A stretch of DNA of 64,000 nucleotides from Cumulibacter soli. Its GTDB lineage: Bacteria; Actinomycetota; Actinomycetes; Mycobacteriales; Antricoccaceae. Below are positions 25,962 to 36,474 of the stretch, in pieces. Where the stretch lies: NCBI RefSeq assembly GCF_004382795.1, contig NZ_SMSG01000005.1, positions 62,001-126,000 of the forward strand, given 5' to 3'. The translations under genes were made by a program, and so were the position numbers. The stretch's first letter is position 1. The number at the start of each line of letters is the position of its first letter. Under the pieces are notes generated by a model that saw only the letters and a program-made list of their open reading frames with translations, had not been told where the DNA came from and made no database searches.

Positions 25962-26585
25962 TCAATTCCGCAGCGGATTGTCCGGGCAGCTGCGCAGGAA
26001 CGCCGCCGTCCCGTTCTGTCGCGCCAGAACTTCGCGCCACAGGGTCGCGGACGTCGAGGAGACTGCGTCACCCGGAAGACTCGGCACCACCAGCCACGCA
26101 CCGAGGGAAATCTCGTCCTCAAGCTGCCCGGCGTCCCACCCGGCGTATCCCCGAAACAGCCGGACGCCGGACACCTTCGTGAGCATGTCGTCGGGATCGA
26201 CCTCACCCTCGACGCGGTACAGCGCCTGGTGCGGGTACTCCCGCACGACCTCCAGGCCATCGATCTGCAAATACTTGCGGCCCACCGCTAGGCACAGCAC
26301 CAGGTCGGGGTCGCAGGGCCCACCGCGATGTAGTTTGCGCGGGGGCGTGGAGGCTCGCCACCATTTCGGCAGCTGGGTGCGGACGTCGTCCCGCGTCGGT
26401 TCGGAGAGGATCACGCCCTGAAATCCGTCGTCGTACTGACCGACGAGCAGCACCACGGTGCGTTCGAACTGCGGGTCACCGAGGGAGGGCATCGCCACCA
26501 ACAACGCGCCGACCTCAGCATGGCCCAGGGCATCAGCGCCTGCGCCTTCGAGCCAGCCGTCCACGTCTCGTTGCATCTCCTGCAT
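25962..26585 (-). CDS. YqgE/AlgH family protein
   Basis: About 207 residues from the ATG at 26585; a start further up at 26825 would run into the divergent MFS gene. The family pattern is clear: GALLVAMPSLGDPQFERTVVLLVGQ, GFQGVILSEPTR, HRGGPCDPD and LFRGYAGWDAGQLEDEI (the G-Y-A-G-W-x-x-G-Q-L-E core). YqgE proteins are widespread and soluble; their biochemical role is not firmly established. Its gene is divergent from the MFS transporter with 42 bp between starts and has its own terminator. Confidence 0.9.
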   Translation of the reverse strand: MQEMQRDVDGWLEGAGADALGHAEVGALLVAMPSLGDPQFERTVVLLVGQYDDGFQGVILSEPTRDDVRTQLPKWWRASTPPRKLHRGGPCDPDLVLCLAVGRKYLQIDGLEVVREYPHQALYRVEGEVDPDDMLTKVSGVRLFRGYAGWDAGQLEDEISLGAWLVVPSLPGDAVSSTSATLWREVLARQNGTAAFLRSCPDNPLRN

Positions 26586-26627
26586 TCTCTCAACATCCGA
26601 CTCGAACGCACCACGTAGGCTTAGTCG

Positions 26628-27983
26628 GTGACCACGGCACCGGGAGGATCGGCAACTCACCACACGCATCCGTCGCTCGATGCGATCCGTGGGTCGCACG
26701 CGATCAAGGCAATGGTGCGCGGCAGCGGGTTTCGTAAGTTGTACGGGGCGCGCCTCGGATCGCAATGGTCCGATGGCATGTTCCAGGCCAGTCTCGCTGG
26801 ATCGGTACTGTTCAACCCGCAGCATGCGGCTACGGCCGCCGAGATGGCAGCCAGTTTCGCCGTGATGTTGCTGCCGTATTCGATTGTCGGGCCATTCGTC
26901 GGCACGCTGCTAGATCGGTACAGCCGACGACATCTCATGATGTGGGCGCAGGTGCTGCGCGGCGTACTGGGCCTGGTCACCGCGGGCATGGTGTGGATCG
27001 GTTACCAAGGCGTCGGGTTTTATGCGGGCGCGTTGATCGCGCTGTCGCTGAGTCGGTTCTTCTTGTCCGGTTGTTCGGCGGCGCTTCCACACGTGGTCGC
27101 TCGAGCGACGCTGGTTAGCGCCAATGCGTTCACGACCACCAGCGGATCAGTGATCAGCATTATCGGCGGCGGAATGGCGATCGGGCTGCTGTCATTCACG
27201 ACCAAGGGTGACCACGGGTACGCGGTGATCTGTGCGGTTGCGTTCATCGGAAACGTCGTCGCCACGTTCCTGATGAGTCGCTTCAGCCCCGGCGCGATCG
27301 GCCCAGATCACCACACTCGCCAACGGGCTGCGCGGGTCGGTGACGTGGTACGGGAGTTTGGTCAGGGCGCGCGTCATCTGTGGCGCCACCCGGAGGCCGC
27401 GGGCGTCCTGAGCACTATTGCCACGCACCGGTTCATCTTCGGTCTGGTCTCCGTCACGCTGCTGCTGCAGTTCAAGAACCACGTGCCGGCCAGTGGGCTA
27501 TTGCCGGGCGACATCGCCGGGGTCGGCCTCGCATTGAGCCTTGGTGGGGTAGGTGCCTTGCTGGGCGCGTCGATCACGCCGGCGATCACCCGCCTGATCG
27601 GCAAGAACGCGTGGATCGTCGGCGTCTACGCCACGTTCGGCGTACTGGCCGGACTGATCCTGCTGATCGATCACCCGTGGGCGCTACTCGCGTCGTCCTT
27701 CGCTCTCGGATTCACCGGACAGGCAGTCAAGGTGTGCGCGGACACGATCGTGCAGGAAACGATCGACGAGTCGTTCCAAGGCCGTACGTTCGCCGTCTAC
27801 GACACCACGTTCAACATCATGTTCGTGTTCGGGGTGATCTTCGCGTCCTCGACGCTGCCCGAATCGGGTCGCACGCTGTGGTACTTCATCGCGATCGCCG
27901 CGTTGTACGGCGTTCTCGCGCTGCTTTATCGGGTCATCGCCCGTAAGCACGAAGTTGGCCCGCACCAGCGCGGATTGGGCTAG
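26628..27983 (+). CDS. MFS transporter
   Basis: A 451-residue transporter starting at GTG, with about twelve transmembrane segments. The MFS loop motif after TM2 is seen as GTLLDRYSRRHLMM. Other segments include GVLGLVTAGMVWIGYQGVGFYAG and TTSGSVISIIGGGMAIGLLSF. It looks like the MDR or enterobactin-exporter-like branch, without substrate-defining residues. Its TAG stop shares the palindrome CTAG with the stop codon of the convergent cca gene, so the two coding regions overlap by 4 bp. Confidence 0.9.
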   Translation: MTTAPGGSATHHTHPSLDAIRGSHAIKAMVRGSGFRKLYGARLGSQWSDGMFQASLAGSVLFNPQHAATAAEMAASFAVMLLPYSIVGPFVGTLLDRYSRRHLMMWAQVLRGVLGLVTAGMVWIGYQGVGFYAGALIALSLSRFFLSGCSAALPHVVARATLVSANAFTTTSGSVISIIGGGMAIGLLSFTTKGDHGYAVICAVAFIGNVVATFLMSRFSPGAIGPDHHTRQRAARVGDVVREFGQGARHLWRHPEAAGVLSTIATHRFIFGLVSVTLLLQFKNHVPASGLLPGDIAGVGLALSLGGVGALLGASITPAITRLIGKNAWIVGVYATFGVLAGLILLIDHPWALLASSFALGFTGQAVKVCADTIVQETIDESFQGRTFAVYDTTFNIMFVFGVIFASSTLPESGRTLWYFIAIAALYGVLALLYRVIARKHEVGPHQRGLG

Positions 27984-29416
27984 CCCAAACCTTCGCGGGT
28001 GGCCCACGCCTTCAGCTCGGCCACGGCTTCATCGTGCTCGAGTGGACCGCGGTCCAGTCGTAGTTCCTTCAGGAACTTCCACGCCTTACCGACCTGCGGA
28101 CCCGCCGGAATCCCCAGAATCTCCATGATGGCGTTCCCGTCTAGGTCGGGCCGGACCGCGCGCAGGTCCTCCGCTTCGCGAATCTCGGCAATCCGCCGCT
28201 CGAGCGAGTCGTATGCCGCCGCCAGCCGCGCCGCGCGCCGCTTGTTTCGCGTGGTGCAATCCGAGCGCACCAAGATGTGAAGGCGCTCCAGCAAGTCACC
28301 GGCGTCGGTCACGTATCGGCGCACGGCCGAGTCGGTCCAGTTGCCGCTGGAGAAACCGTGAAAGCGCAGATGAAGGAAGGTGAGCTGAGATACGTCCGCG
28401 ACGATCTGTTTGGAGTATCGCAAGGCGCGCAGTCGCTTGCGGACCATCTTCGCGCCGACGACCTCATGATGGTGGAAACTCACGCCGCCACCGGTCTCGT
28501 GCCGCCTCGTCGCCGGCTTCCCGATGTCATGCAACAGGGCAGCGAGGCGCACCGCCAGATCCGGCCCGTCCAGGCCGAGTCGAGGCTCCAAGTCGATCGC
28601 CTGATCCAGCACGGTGAGCGAGTGCGCGTACACGTCCTTGTGCTGGTGGTGCTCGTCGATCTCCATTCGCAACGCGGACAACTCAGGCAGTACGACGTCC
28701 GCGATCCCTAAGTCGACCATCGCTTCCAGGCCGGCGCGCGGCGCCGGGGTCAACAACAGTTTCGACAGTTCGCCCTGCAACCGCTCGGGGGTGATGCGAG
28801 ATAACTCACCGGCCATCTCCCGGGCCGCCGCGGCGGTGCTCGGGTCGGCGGTGAATCCGAGTTGGGCAATGAACCGGACGAGCCGGAAGATCCGCAGCGG
28901 GTCGTCAGCGAACGACTCTGCAGGCGCTGATGGCGTCCGCAGCACCTGCGCTTCGAGATCGCGAGCGCCGCCGTACGGGTCGTGGAAGGTGCCATCGATC
29001 AACGACAGCGCCATCGCGTTCACCGTGAAGTCCCGCCGCGACAGGTCGTCCGTGATCGAGTCGCCGAAGACGACTTCGGGATTGCGTGAGATGCGGTTGT
29101 ACCGGTCCGCGCGGTACGTCGTTATCTCAATCTGGAACCCACGGTGCGTCATCGCTACCGTGCCGTACTCGATACCGGTCGTCCAGACCGCCTCGGCGTA
29201 CCCGTCGATCAACGACAGCACCTGATCGGGGGGCGCGGAGGTCGTCATGTCCAAGTCGGCGGATCGCTGCAGGTCCAGCGTGCCCATCAACGCATCGCGG
29301 ACCGGACCACCTACCAGCGCGAGTTCGTGCCCAGCGTCGGCAAATCGTTGCACCAACGGACCAAGGATCGGGTGCAGTACAGCGGCCAGGTGGACGGCGG
29401 GATCAGGCGTGTTCAT
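27980..29416 (-). CDS. cca: CCA-adding tRNA nucleotidyltransferase
   Basis: A 478-residue enzyme that adds or repairs the 3'-CCA end of tRNAs. The class II nucleotidyltransferase head has LALVGGPVRDALMG, then the catalytic ADLDMTT motif and RRDFTVNAMALSL. The RNA-binding neck follows, then an HD domain with LAALLHDIGKPATR and FHHHEVVGAKM. Length and layout match mycobacterial PcnA (Rv3907c), which likewise lies divergent from the NUDIX gene. It is convergent with and overlaps the MFS gene by 4 bp. Confidence 0.94.
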   Translation of the reverse strand: MNTPDPAVHLAAVLHPILGPLVQRFADAGHELALVGGPVRDALMGTLDLQRSADLDMTTSAPPDQVLSLIDGYAEAVWTTGIEYGTVAMTHRGFQIEITTYRADRYNRISRNPEVVFGDSITDDLSRRDFTVNAMALSLIDGTFHDPYGGARDLEAQVLRTPSAPAESFADDPLRIFRLVRFIAQLGFTADPSTAAAAREMAGELSRITPERLQGELSKLLLTPAPRAGLEAMVDLGIADVVLPELSALRMEIDEHHQHKDVYAHSLTVLDQAIDLEPRLGLDGPDLAVRLAALLHDIGKPATRRHETGGGVSFHHHEVVGAKMVRKRLRALRYSKQIVADVSQLTFLHLRFHGFSSGNWTDSAVRRYVTDAGDLLERLHILVRSDCTTRNKRRAARLAAAYDSLERRIAEIREAEDLRAVRPDLDGNAIMEILGIPAGPQVGKAWKFLKELRLDRGPLEHDEAVAELKAWATREGLG

Positions 29417-29507
29417 CGGCTATGAGATTACGCGCCGCTCACGCCCCGCCACCGAACCGCCGACGCTACCTGTCCCAATTGTGACGCGACTTGGTTAACG
29501 TAGCCTT

Positions 29508-30107
29508 ATGGCCAACATGCTCCCTGAAGAATCGCCGCACCTGGGCGCGGCTTCGGGGACCACGGACGCCGCAAAACCCGAGGTTGGCCGCGACCGACGC
29601 CCTAGCCCGATGGACGTCATCGCGCATCGCCGCGAGACGGCTGCCCCAACCAGCAGCGCCGTCCGACAACGGATGCCGCGGATAGATGAGTTCTCCGCCG
29701 GCGGCCTCGTGGTGAGCACCCGCGGCGCGCATCCCGCCGCCGCGATCATCGGTCGTAACGATCGACGTGGGCGATTGCTGTGGTCGCTGCCCAAGGGTCA
29801 CATTGAAGCTGGCGAGACGGCCCTCGAGGCCGCCGTTCGCGAGGTCGAGGAAGAGACCGGGATCATCGGCGAGGTGGTCGCCCCGCTCGGTAAGATCGAC
29901 TACTGGTTCGTGGCCGATGGACGCCGCGTACACAAGACAGTGACTCACTTCCTGATGACTGCTATCGGCGGTGAGCTCAGCGATGAGGACGCCGAGGTGG
30001 TAGCGGTCGAATGGGTCCCGCTCGACAATCTCGGTCGCCGGTTGGCGTACGCAGACGAGCGGCGCATCGCTACGGACGCGATCAGAATCCTGGCCGAGAC
30101 GGCGTGA
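29508..30107 (+). CDS. NUDIX hydrolase, MutT4-like
   Basis: A 199-residue protein with a variable, probably disordered 60-residue N-terminus and a NUDIX domain. The full NUDIX box GX5EX7REUXEEXGU is visible beginning at [14 protein letters not shown] and continuing [15 protein letters not shown] enzymes hydrolyse nucleoside diphosphates linked to another moiety. The position between cca and the DUF6049-murJ pair matches mutT4 (Rv3908) of M. tuberculosis. The stop overlaps the GTG start of the next gene (GTGA), so it heads an operon that runs through murJ. Confidence 0.92.
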   Translation: MANMLPEESPHLGAASGTTDAAKPEVGRDRRPSPMDVIAHRRETAAPTSSAVRQRMPRIDEFSAGGLVVSTRGAHPAAAIIGRNDRRGRLLWSLPKGHIEAGETALEAAVREVEEETGIIGEVVAPLGKIDYWFVADGRRVHKTVTHFLMTAIGGELSDEDAEVVAVEWVPLDNLGRRLAYADERRIATDAIRILAETA

Positions 30108-32338
30108 GCGTGCGCGCTCGCGGCACCCTTGGGCGGTTCCTGCTCACCCTCCTGGTCGCCCTGCTCGCACTGGGTATGCCGCTCGCCCCCGCGAATGCCG
30201 ATCCCACCGTCGGCCCGGCGCAGGACGAACCACTGCCGGTCACGGTCAACCTGACGAAGATCACCCCGACATTCGCCGACAGCTCGACTCCGGTGCACGT
30301 CGAGGCCGAACTGACCAACACCGGCGATGAGACGATCACCGAGTTGTGGATCAGGCTGCAGCGCGACCAGTGGATCTCTACCCGCGCACAGCTGCAAATC
30401 GTGGACGATCAGCAGCCGCCGTACGCCTGGGCCATGTCAGCGCCGACCTCACTATCGGCGCCACTCGATCCGGGCGACAGCATGTCGGTGACGCTGACGG
30501 TCTCCCGCGACGAACTGGTCATGTACGACGCCGGCGCCTACCCAATCCTGCTGAACGTCTACGGCACCGTCGACGGTTGGGAGAACCACGTCGGGCAGGC
30601 TGCGTTCACCATGCCGCACGCCGACCAGCGACCCGACACTCCGCTCGGTGTGTCCTGGGTGCTTCCGCTCATCGACCAGCCACGCCGGGTCAGCGGTACT
30701 GACGTCTTCACCGACGACACGCTCGCCACGGAGATCAGTAGCGGCGGCCGGTTGGAGAACATCCTGGACGCCGCCGAAGAGTACGGCGAGCAGGCGAAGA
30801 TCAGCCTGGTGGTCGATCCCGCGCTCATCGACGCCCTCGACGCCATGAGCGACGGATATCAGGTTCGCACCGACACGGGAAACATCGACGGCGCCGGTGC
30901 CGAAGCCGCCGCAAGCTTCCTCACGCGTCTCACCGATGTCGCGGACACCTCAGCGATCATCGCCACGCCGTACTCCGACGTCGACGCGGTCGCGCTAGTC
31001 CGCGCCGGCATGCCAGAGGTGCTCAGCGATGCCCGAACCTACGGCGCCGACATCATCACCGACGTCCTGGACACCGACCCGATCACCAACATCGCCTGGC
31101 CGGCCGACGGCATCATGACCGACGACACGTGGCAAACGCTCGTCGCGGACGGTGTGGACACCGCGTTGCTCAGCGGGGCCTCCTACGGTCAAGAGGACTA
31201 CCTCGAATCACCGCTGGGCATCACCGAGAGCGCGAGCACGGTGTTGCCGAACGGTCGTGCGATCGTCGCTGATCCCGGGCTGAGCAGGCTGCTGACAGCC
31301 GCCCCCCAGTACGCCGGTGGCCCCGTACCCGCGGCCCAACGCATCACCGCGGAACTCGCGATGATCTCGCTGCAGATGCCGACCGAGGCGCGCAACGTCG
31401 TGTTGGCTCCGCCTCGCGATTGGGCTCCGTCCGAACAGCTTCTCGACGACCTGTTCACAACCACCACGAATGCCGACTGGCTCACCCCGATGTCACTGCA
31501 GCAGGTGAGCGAGGGGCCGCCAGTTGACCGCGGCCCGCTGCAGTATCCGGCGACGCTGTCCGAACAAGAACTCCCCGGCAACATCCTCGAGTCGTTCGCG
31601 GCCCCTCTGCAACAGGTCGCGGAGTTGGGTTCAGCATTCGATCCCGAGGACACCGACGAGGCATTGTGGCCGACGCGCGCGGCATTGTTCGACGCGGCCA
31701 GCAGCGCTTGGCGCGGCGGTGACGGCAGCGCGGTGAGCAACGGCCTGGATACCGCGAACGATGCCCTCGCTACGCTGCGCGCGCAGATCCACATCGTGAC
31801 GCCCAGTGACGGCACGTACACGCTTACCTCCAGCGATGCACCGCTGGTATTCACTATCGAGAACAACTTGCCCTGGGATGTGCATTACCGCATAGGCATT
31901 GACGAGTCACGCTCCGTCGGCCTCACCGCAGAGGACGTCGGGGTGCAGACCATTCCGGGCGGTACCCGCGCCACCGTGCAGTTGCCGACGAGCGTCGAGC
32001 GTTCCGGCGCGTTCACGGTCGTCGCGCAGATCCGCACGCCGGACGGCGACCCGCTGGGTAATGACGTGCAGATCAACGTCTCGTCCTCGGCGTACGGTAC
32101 GGCCGCTCTGTGGGTCACCGGTATTGCCTTCACCGCCCTGTTGGCGCTGATCGCGCGACGTTGGTGGCGCCGTCATCTGTTCTGGGCCGAGGAGCGCCGC
32201 AAACGAGCCGACGCGCAAGCGCACCAGCTCCGTGAGGACGCCGGCGATCATGGTCAGCACGAGTATCGCTCGGATGATGCGATCGTGCCGCCTGATTTCG
32301 CCGGGTACGACGTACCGCCGCGAGACGAGCACCGATGA
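30104..32338 (+). CDS. DUF6049 family secreted, membrane-anchored protein
   Basis: A 744-residue protein. The GTG at 30104 overlaps the NUDIX stop. A signal peptide is clear ([20 protein letters not shown] then ANA-DPT). A large extracellular region follows, and a single C-terminal helix ([21 protein letters not shown]) is followed by a basic, charged cytoplasmic tail. Actinobacteria carry this family (Rv3909 in M. tuberculosis) directly upstream of murJ. The stop overlaps the murJ start as ATGA. The constant pairing suggests a role in lipid II flipping or cell-wall assembly, but no activity is established. Confidence 0.88.
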   Translation: MSVRARGTLGRFLLTLLVALLALGMPLAPANADPTVGPAQDEPLPVTVNLTKITPTFADSSTPVHVEAELTNTGDETITELWIRLQRDQWISTRAQLQIVDDQQPPYAWAMSAPTSLSAPLDPGDSMSVTLTVSRDELVMYDAGAYPILLNVYGTVDGWENHVGQAAFTMPHADQRPDTPLGVSWVLPLIDQPRRVSGTDVFTDDTLATEISSGGRLENILDAAEEYGEQAKISLVVDPALIDALDAMSDGYQVRTDTGNIDGAGAEAAASFLTRLTDVADTSAIIATPYSDVDAVALVRAGMPEVLSDARTYGADIITDVLDTDPITNIAWPADGIMTDDTWQTLVADGVDTALLSGASYGQEDYLESPLGITESASTVLPNGRAIVADPGLSRLLTAAPQYAGGPVPAAQRITAELAMISLQMPTEARNVVLAPPRDWAPSEQLLDDLFTTTTNADWLTPMSLQQVSEGPPVDRGPLQYPATLSEQELPGNILESFAAPLQQVAELGSAFDPEDTDEALWPTRAALFDAASSAWRGGDGSAVSNGLDTANDALATLRAQIHIVTPSDGTYTLTSSDAPLVFTIENNLPWDVHYRIGIDESRSVGLTAEDVGVQTIPGGTRATVQLPTSVERSGAFTVVAQIRTPDGDPLGNDVQINVSSSAYGTAALWVTGIAFTALLALIARRWWRRHLFWAEERRKRADAQAHQLREDAGDHGQHEYRSDDAIVPPDFAGYDVPPRDEHR

Positions 32339-34782
32339 GCCTGATTCGTTCCGCCGGGCAGGTCGCGGTGGGCACCCTGATGTCGCGCATCACCGGGTTC
32401 GCCCGGACCATCGTGCTCGCTGCGCTGCTCGGGCTCACGCTGACTAACGACGCGTACAACATCGCGAACACCCTGCCCAAGATGGTGTTCGAGTTGCTGC
32501 TCGGCGGCGTTCTGACGTCGGTCGTCGTACCGCTGCTGGTGCGTGCGGAGAAACAGGCGCGAGAGGCCTCGACGGACCCGAACGCGTTCGCGCAGCGGCT
32601 GTTCAGCTTGGCCGCCATCGGACTGATCGGCGCAACGGTCGTCGGCATGCTGATCGCGGGTCTGCTGGTCACGATGATGGGCCTGGGACCGGATCGGCCC
32701 AATCACGACATCGCGACGTTGATGACGATCCTGATGCTGCCGCAGATGATCTTCTTCGGCCTCGGCGCACTCGCCGGCGCAGTGATCAATACTCGCGGCT
32801 CCTTCCTAGCCCCAGCGTGGGCGCCGGTGGCCAACAACATCGTCGTGATCGGAGTCGCGCTCGCGATGATCGCGATGCGCACTGGCGCGGCCGAGTTCAG
32901 CACCACCGAGATCGTGCTGCTCTCGCTCGGAACGACCGCGGGCATTGTGGTGCAGGCCGCCCTGTTGATACCGAGTTGGCGCAAGGTCGGGTTCCGCTGG
33001 AAGTGGCGGACGGACTTCCGCGGCGTCGGGCTCGGCGAGGTCCGCAACCTCATGCTCTGGATGCTCGGGTACGTCGTCGTCGGCCAGATCGGCTACATCG
33101 TCGCGACCAACGTGGCCAACTACGGCGCCCGCAGCCACGAGGGCATGGTCTCCCAGTGGACGTATGCCGACCTGTTGTTTCAACTGCCGTACGGCATTCT
33201 CGGCGTCTCCTTGCTGACCGCGCTGATGCCGAAGTTGTCTCGGGCTGCGCGCGACGACGACATGCCGAAGGTCAAGCGGTACCTTGCCGACAGCACCCGT
33301 CTGACCGCACTGGGCATGCTGCCGATCAGCATGGCCTGCTGGATCCTCGCCGTACCGCTGACCGTGTTGTTCTTCGACGGTGGTCAGTTCGACGGCGAAG
33401 GTGCACGGTACACAGGCCTTATCTTCGCCGCGGCCGCTTTCGGGCTGCTTCCGTACTCGATCACGTTGCTGCAGCTTCGGGTGTTCTTCGCGGTCAAGGA
33501 CGCGCGCACGCCCACGCTGATCATGGTCGGCATCGTCGGACTTCGGATCGTGCTTAGCCTGCTGTGTCTGCTGCTGCCGACGTATTGGATCGCGGTCGGT
33601 CTCGGTGTCGCGTTCAGCCTGTCGTTCGTCGGCGGCGCGATTATTGGCGAGATAGTGCTGCATCGGCGATTTGGACGGCTCGGCACCCGCGCGGTACTGC
33701 TCGACCTCGGCCGCATCGCGGCTGCATCGCTGGTCGGCGTCCTCGTCGCGACGCCTGTGTATCTCGGCATGCAAGCGCTCTTCAGCGGTGCCGACACCTG
33801 GAACATCGAAGGGCTCACCGGCGTACCGCTGCTGACTCTGAACAAACTGACGATCGCGATCGTGCTGATCCTCACGGCCGCGGTCGGTCTCGTCGTCTTC
33901 GTAATAGCGGGCCTCGCGTTCGGCGTGCGGGACCTGCAGCGGTTGTTCCGGCGCTTCCGCGGCGGCGGACCGTCAGGCGATGCCGACGGAGGTGCTGAGG
34001 CGCCCGTCGCAGATCCCGACGCCTGGCTGCTGCAACCGGTACCGTTGACGCCGTCCGTATCGGGCATCCCCGCGACAGTTCCAGTGAACGAGGCCATGGC
34101 AGAGCGCACCCCACCTTCGAATGACGACCGTCCCACCACCGGACGGATCCCCAAGCCGCGCACTGGTTGGCAGTTGCTCGGCGTTACCGCCCTCGGGCTC
34201 GTGATCGCATTGGTCATCGGTTGGTTCGCGGGAGTGTTCGCCGGCAAGATGTTCGGCCCCGAGGACAAGAACGAGAACCAGGCGGCCCCCACCAGTTCGG
34301 CGCCAGCAACGCCGACCGACGAGGAATCCGAGTCCGGACAGCAGATCCAGATCGCCGGCGCGACGCTGTTCGATCCGCCGCCCGGCGATGGTGCCGAGAA
34401 CGTCGACCGCATCGACCTCTCGTACGACGGACAGCCCGGGACCACCTGGCCGACGTTGCAGTATCAGGGCACCGCCGAGTTCGCGAACCTCAAGCCCGGC
34501 GTCGGCATCGTGTACGACCTCGGCAGCGAACAGACCATCTCCAAGATCGACATCGTGACGACGCTGCCGGGCGCCACGGTTGAGATCCGCTCCGGTACAG
34601 GCACCAGCGGAGAAATCGACGACTTCGACATCATTGGTGACCCGGTCACGCTGCAGACGAACACCACGGTCGAAATGCCGGCCGACACCAAGACTCAGTA
34701 CGTTCTCATCTGGATCACCCAACTCGTGCCACAGCAGGGCTACTTCCAGGCTGCGCTCTCCGAAGTGACGATCTTCAACTAG
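32335..34782 (+). CDS. murJ: Lipid II flippase MurJ with C-terminal discoidin-like domain
   Basis: An 815-residue membrane protein. Residues 1-545 form the 14-helix MurJ/MviN core ([28 protein letters not shown] read in pieces; NDAYNIANTLPKMVFELLLGG). MurJ moves lipid II across the membrane for peptidoglycan synthesis. After a cytoplasmic linker an extra helix (LGVTALGLVIALVIGWFAG, about 612-632) leads to an external F5/8-type discoidin-like domain (about 665-815). The mycobacterial homologue Rv3910 has the same ends but also a pseudokinase domain that binds FhaA; the linker here is too short to hold one. It is translationally coupled to the DUF6049 gene and followed by sigM. Confidence 0.93.
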   Translation: MSLIRSAGQVAVGTLMSRITGFARTIVLAALLGLTLTNDAYNIANTLPKMVFELLLGGVLTSVVVPLLVRAEKQAREASTDPNAFAQRLFSLAAIGLIGATVVGMLIAGLLVTMMGLGPDRPNHDIATLMTILMLPQMIFFGLGALAGAVINTRGSFLAPAWAPVANNIVVIGVALAMIAMRTGAAEFSTTEIVLLSLGTTAGIVVQAALLIPSWRKVGFRWKWRTDFRGVGLGEVRNLMLWMLGYVVVGQIGYIVATNVANYGARSHEGMVSQWTYADLLFQLPYGILGVSLLTALMPKLSRAARDDDMPKVKRYLADSTRLTALGMLPISMACWILAVPLTVLFFDGGQFDGEGARYTGLIFAAAAFGLLPYSITLLQLRVFFAVKDARTPTLIMVGIVGLRIVLSLLCLLLPTYWIAVGLGVAFSLSFVGGAIIGEIVLHRRFGRLGTRAVLLDLGRIAAASLVGVLVATPVYLGMQALFSGADTWNIEGLTGVPLLTLNKLTIAIVLILTAAVGLVVFVIAGLAFGVRDLQRLFRRFRGGGPSGDADGGAEAPVADPDAWLLQPVPLTPSVSGIPATVPVNEAMAERTPPSNDDRPTTGRIPKPRTGWQLLGVTALGLVIALVIGWFAGVFAGKMFGPEDKNENQAAPTSSAPATPTDEESESGQQIQIAGATLFDPPPGDGAENVDRIDLSYDGQPGTTWPTLQYQGTAEFANLKPGVGIVYDLGSEQTISKIDIVTTLPGATVEIRSGTGTSGEIDDFDIIGDPVTLQTNTTVEMPADTKTQYVLIWITQLVPQQGYFQAALSEVTIFN

Positions 34783-34847
34783 GCAGAGTGGGACCAAGTC
34801 GCGGGCCAAATACCAGCCCCGAGCCGATAGGTGGCTAGGCTACCGGG

Positions 34848-35420
34848 GTGACCACTTTCTCCGTCGACGACGATCCGCGCTCCGACAAGGAGCTTCTCGC
34901 CGACCACGTGACGGGTGATCCGTATGCGTTTGAGCGGATCGTGCAGCGCCACCGGAACCGGCTGTACGCCGTTGCGTTGCGGACCATGCGCGATCCGGAG
35001 GACGCCGCAGATGCGCTACAGGACGCCCTGATTTCGGCATTCCGCGCCGCCGCATCCTTCCGAGCCGAGGCCCAAGTCACGACCTGGCTACACCGCATCG
35101 TCGTCAACGCGTGTCTGGACCGCATCCGCCGTAAACAGGCGCGGCCAACCGCACCCCTGCCCGAGGAGGGACCGGGTGAGCCCGCGGATCCGCGAGACGC
35201 GGTCAGCGAACGCGATATGTCGATGGTGATTCAAGATGCGCTGATGCGGATTCCCGAAGATCAGCGAGCGGCAATCGTGCTCGTCGACGTGCAGGGTTAC
35301 TCGGTGGCGGATGCCGCCGCCGTCCTCGATATCCCTGAGGGCACGATCAAGAGTCGTTGCGCGCGGGGCCGCGCCAAACTCGCGGGAATTCTGGGCCACC
35401 TCCGGAACCCCGAGGACTGA
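34848..35420 (+). CDS. sigM: ECF RNA polymerase sigma factor, SigM-like
   Basis: A 190-residue ECF sigma factor starting at GTG. Region 2 is seen in DPYAFERIVQRHRNRLYAVA, RTMRDPEDAADALQDALISAF and TWLHRIVVNACLDRIRR. Region 4 reads DQRAAIVLVDVQGYSVADAA then VLDIPEGTIKSRCARGRAKL. The place between murJ and a zinc-finger anti-sigma gene matches sigM (Rv3911). In mycobacteria SigM responds to envelope stress. It lies 144 bp before its presumed anti-sigma factor. Confidence 0.93.
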   Translation: MTTFSVDDDPRSDKELLADHVTGDPYAFERIVQRHRNRLYAVALRTMRDPEDAADALQDALISAFRAAASFRAEAQVTTWLHRIVVNACLDRIRRKQARPTAPLPEEGPGEPADPRDAVSERDMSMVIQDALMRIPEDQRAAIVLVDVQGYSVADAAAVLDIPEGTIKSRCARGRAKLAGILGHLRNPED

Positions 35421-35564
35421 TTCACCGTCGCAGTTCTGTTCGAGCCGTAGTTTTGGGCACCGGCATCTGGCCACTTGACCAAGAACGACGACCGAGCGGA
35501 CCCAGGGGCACCCGGTGTGGCGGCCAAGAACGCAGCACCAAAATTCTTGCAAGAAGGAGATGAC

Positions 35565-36416
35565 ATGACCCATTCCTCACACGTCGATGGCGGCGTGGAC
35601 GGGGCATGCCCAGATCTTGACACGTTGGCGGACCTACACGCCGACATACTCGACGCGACCACGGCACAGTCCGTACGTGCACACGTCGCGACGTGCAGCG
35701 ACTGCCAAGCAGTCCTGAACGCGCTCGATACGACCGTGAGTTCACTGAACTCCATGCCAGAGGTCCAACTGCCGCAAGCAGTCGCCGATCGCATTGATGC
35801 GGCACTCGCTGCGGAGTCCGGCCGCGTTGGACTGCACGATGACCGCTCCGTCGCTGCCTCGCCCCCGGCAGTCACGACCGGTGATCGTCGTCTTAACACC
35901 GAGCCGACAGCGCAAACTAATGTCGCTAGTCTCGATGCGCACCGGCAGAAGCGTGGGCTTTCGCGTGGCCGAATGCTGCTGGCCGCTGCCGCCGCGGCGG
36001 TCGTCGTCGGCGGTGGAGCTTTCGCTCTCGGTCAGGCCGGCGGCGACAACGACACCACGGCCGCCGACGATCAACAGACGAGCGAACCGGCCGACCAGGC
36101 GCCTGACGCCTCAAGTGACGTGCGGACCTTCGCAGAACCAAAGGACGTCCTTGAGGACGGCACGATCGTCAATGATCAGGTCTCCGAAGAGGTCGCAGGC
36201 AAGATGGCCGAGAAGTCCGCGCGCCTGCAATGCTTGAACTTGATCGTTCCCCGTCCGGGCTCGGCACCCGAGGCAGTGCAGGAAGGTACCCACGAGGGTA
36301 AGGACGCCTACGCGTTCATCTTCCCGACCGATGATCCCGATGAGGTTCACATGATCGTGGTCGACGCGAACAATTGCGGTGAGGTTCTCTACGAGGTAGA
36401 CGGGCCGCGCGAGTAG
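35565..36416 (+). CDS. Zinc-finger anti-sigma factor for SigM
   Basis: A 283-residue protein. The ATG at 35565 has AAGGAG 5 nt upstream; the frame extends to 35475 without a ribosome site. The cytoplasmic N-terminus carries the zinc anti-sigma motif HVATCSDC (H-x3-C-x2-C). One membrane helix follows (MLLAAAAAAVVVGGGAFALG, about residues 130-150), then an external domain of about 130 residues. It would hold SigM at the membrane until a signal releases it, as proposed for its positional counterpart Rv3912. A terminator follows about 60 bp later. Confidence 0.9.
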   Translation: MTHSSHVDGGVDGACPDLDTLADLHADILDATTAQSVRAHVATCSDCQAVLNALDTTVSSLNSMPEVQLPQAVADRIDAALAAESGRVGLHDDRSVAASPPAVTTGDRRLNTEPTAQTNVASLDAHRQKRGLSRGRMLLAAAAAAVVVGGGAFALGQAGGDNDTTAADDQQTSEPADQAPDASSDVRTFAEPKDVLEDGTIVNDQVSEEVAGKMAEKSARLQCLNLIVPRPGSAPEAVQEGTHEGKDAYAFIFPTDDPDEVHMIVVDANNCGEVLYEVDGPRE

Positions 36417-36474
36417 CCCAGCCAGTACATGCCCGACGACCTGCGGATTTCCTCGTCGCATGTCGCGTACCACC

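Noticed and set aside
32806-33774. Long antisense reading frame over murJ (similar one over gyrB at 55301-56347)
   Set aside because: Composition is Arg/His/Asp-rich as expected for a shadow frame; no ribosome site or known motif.
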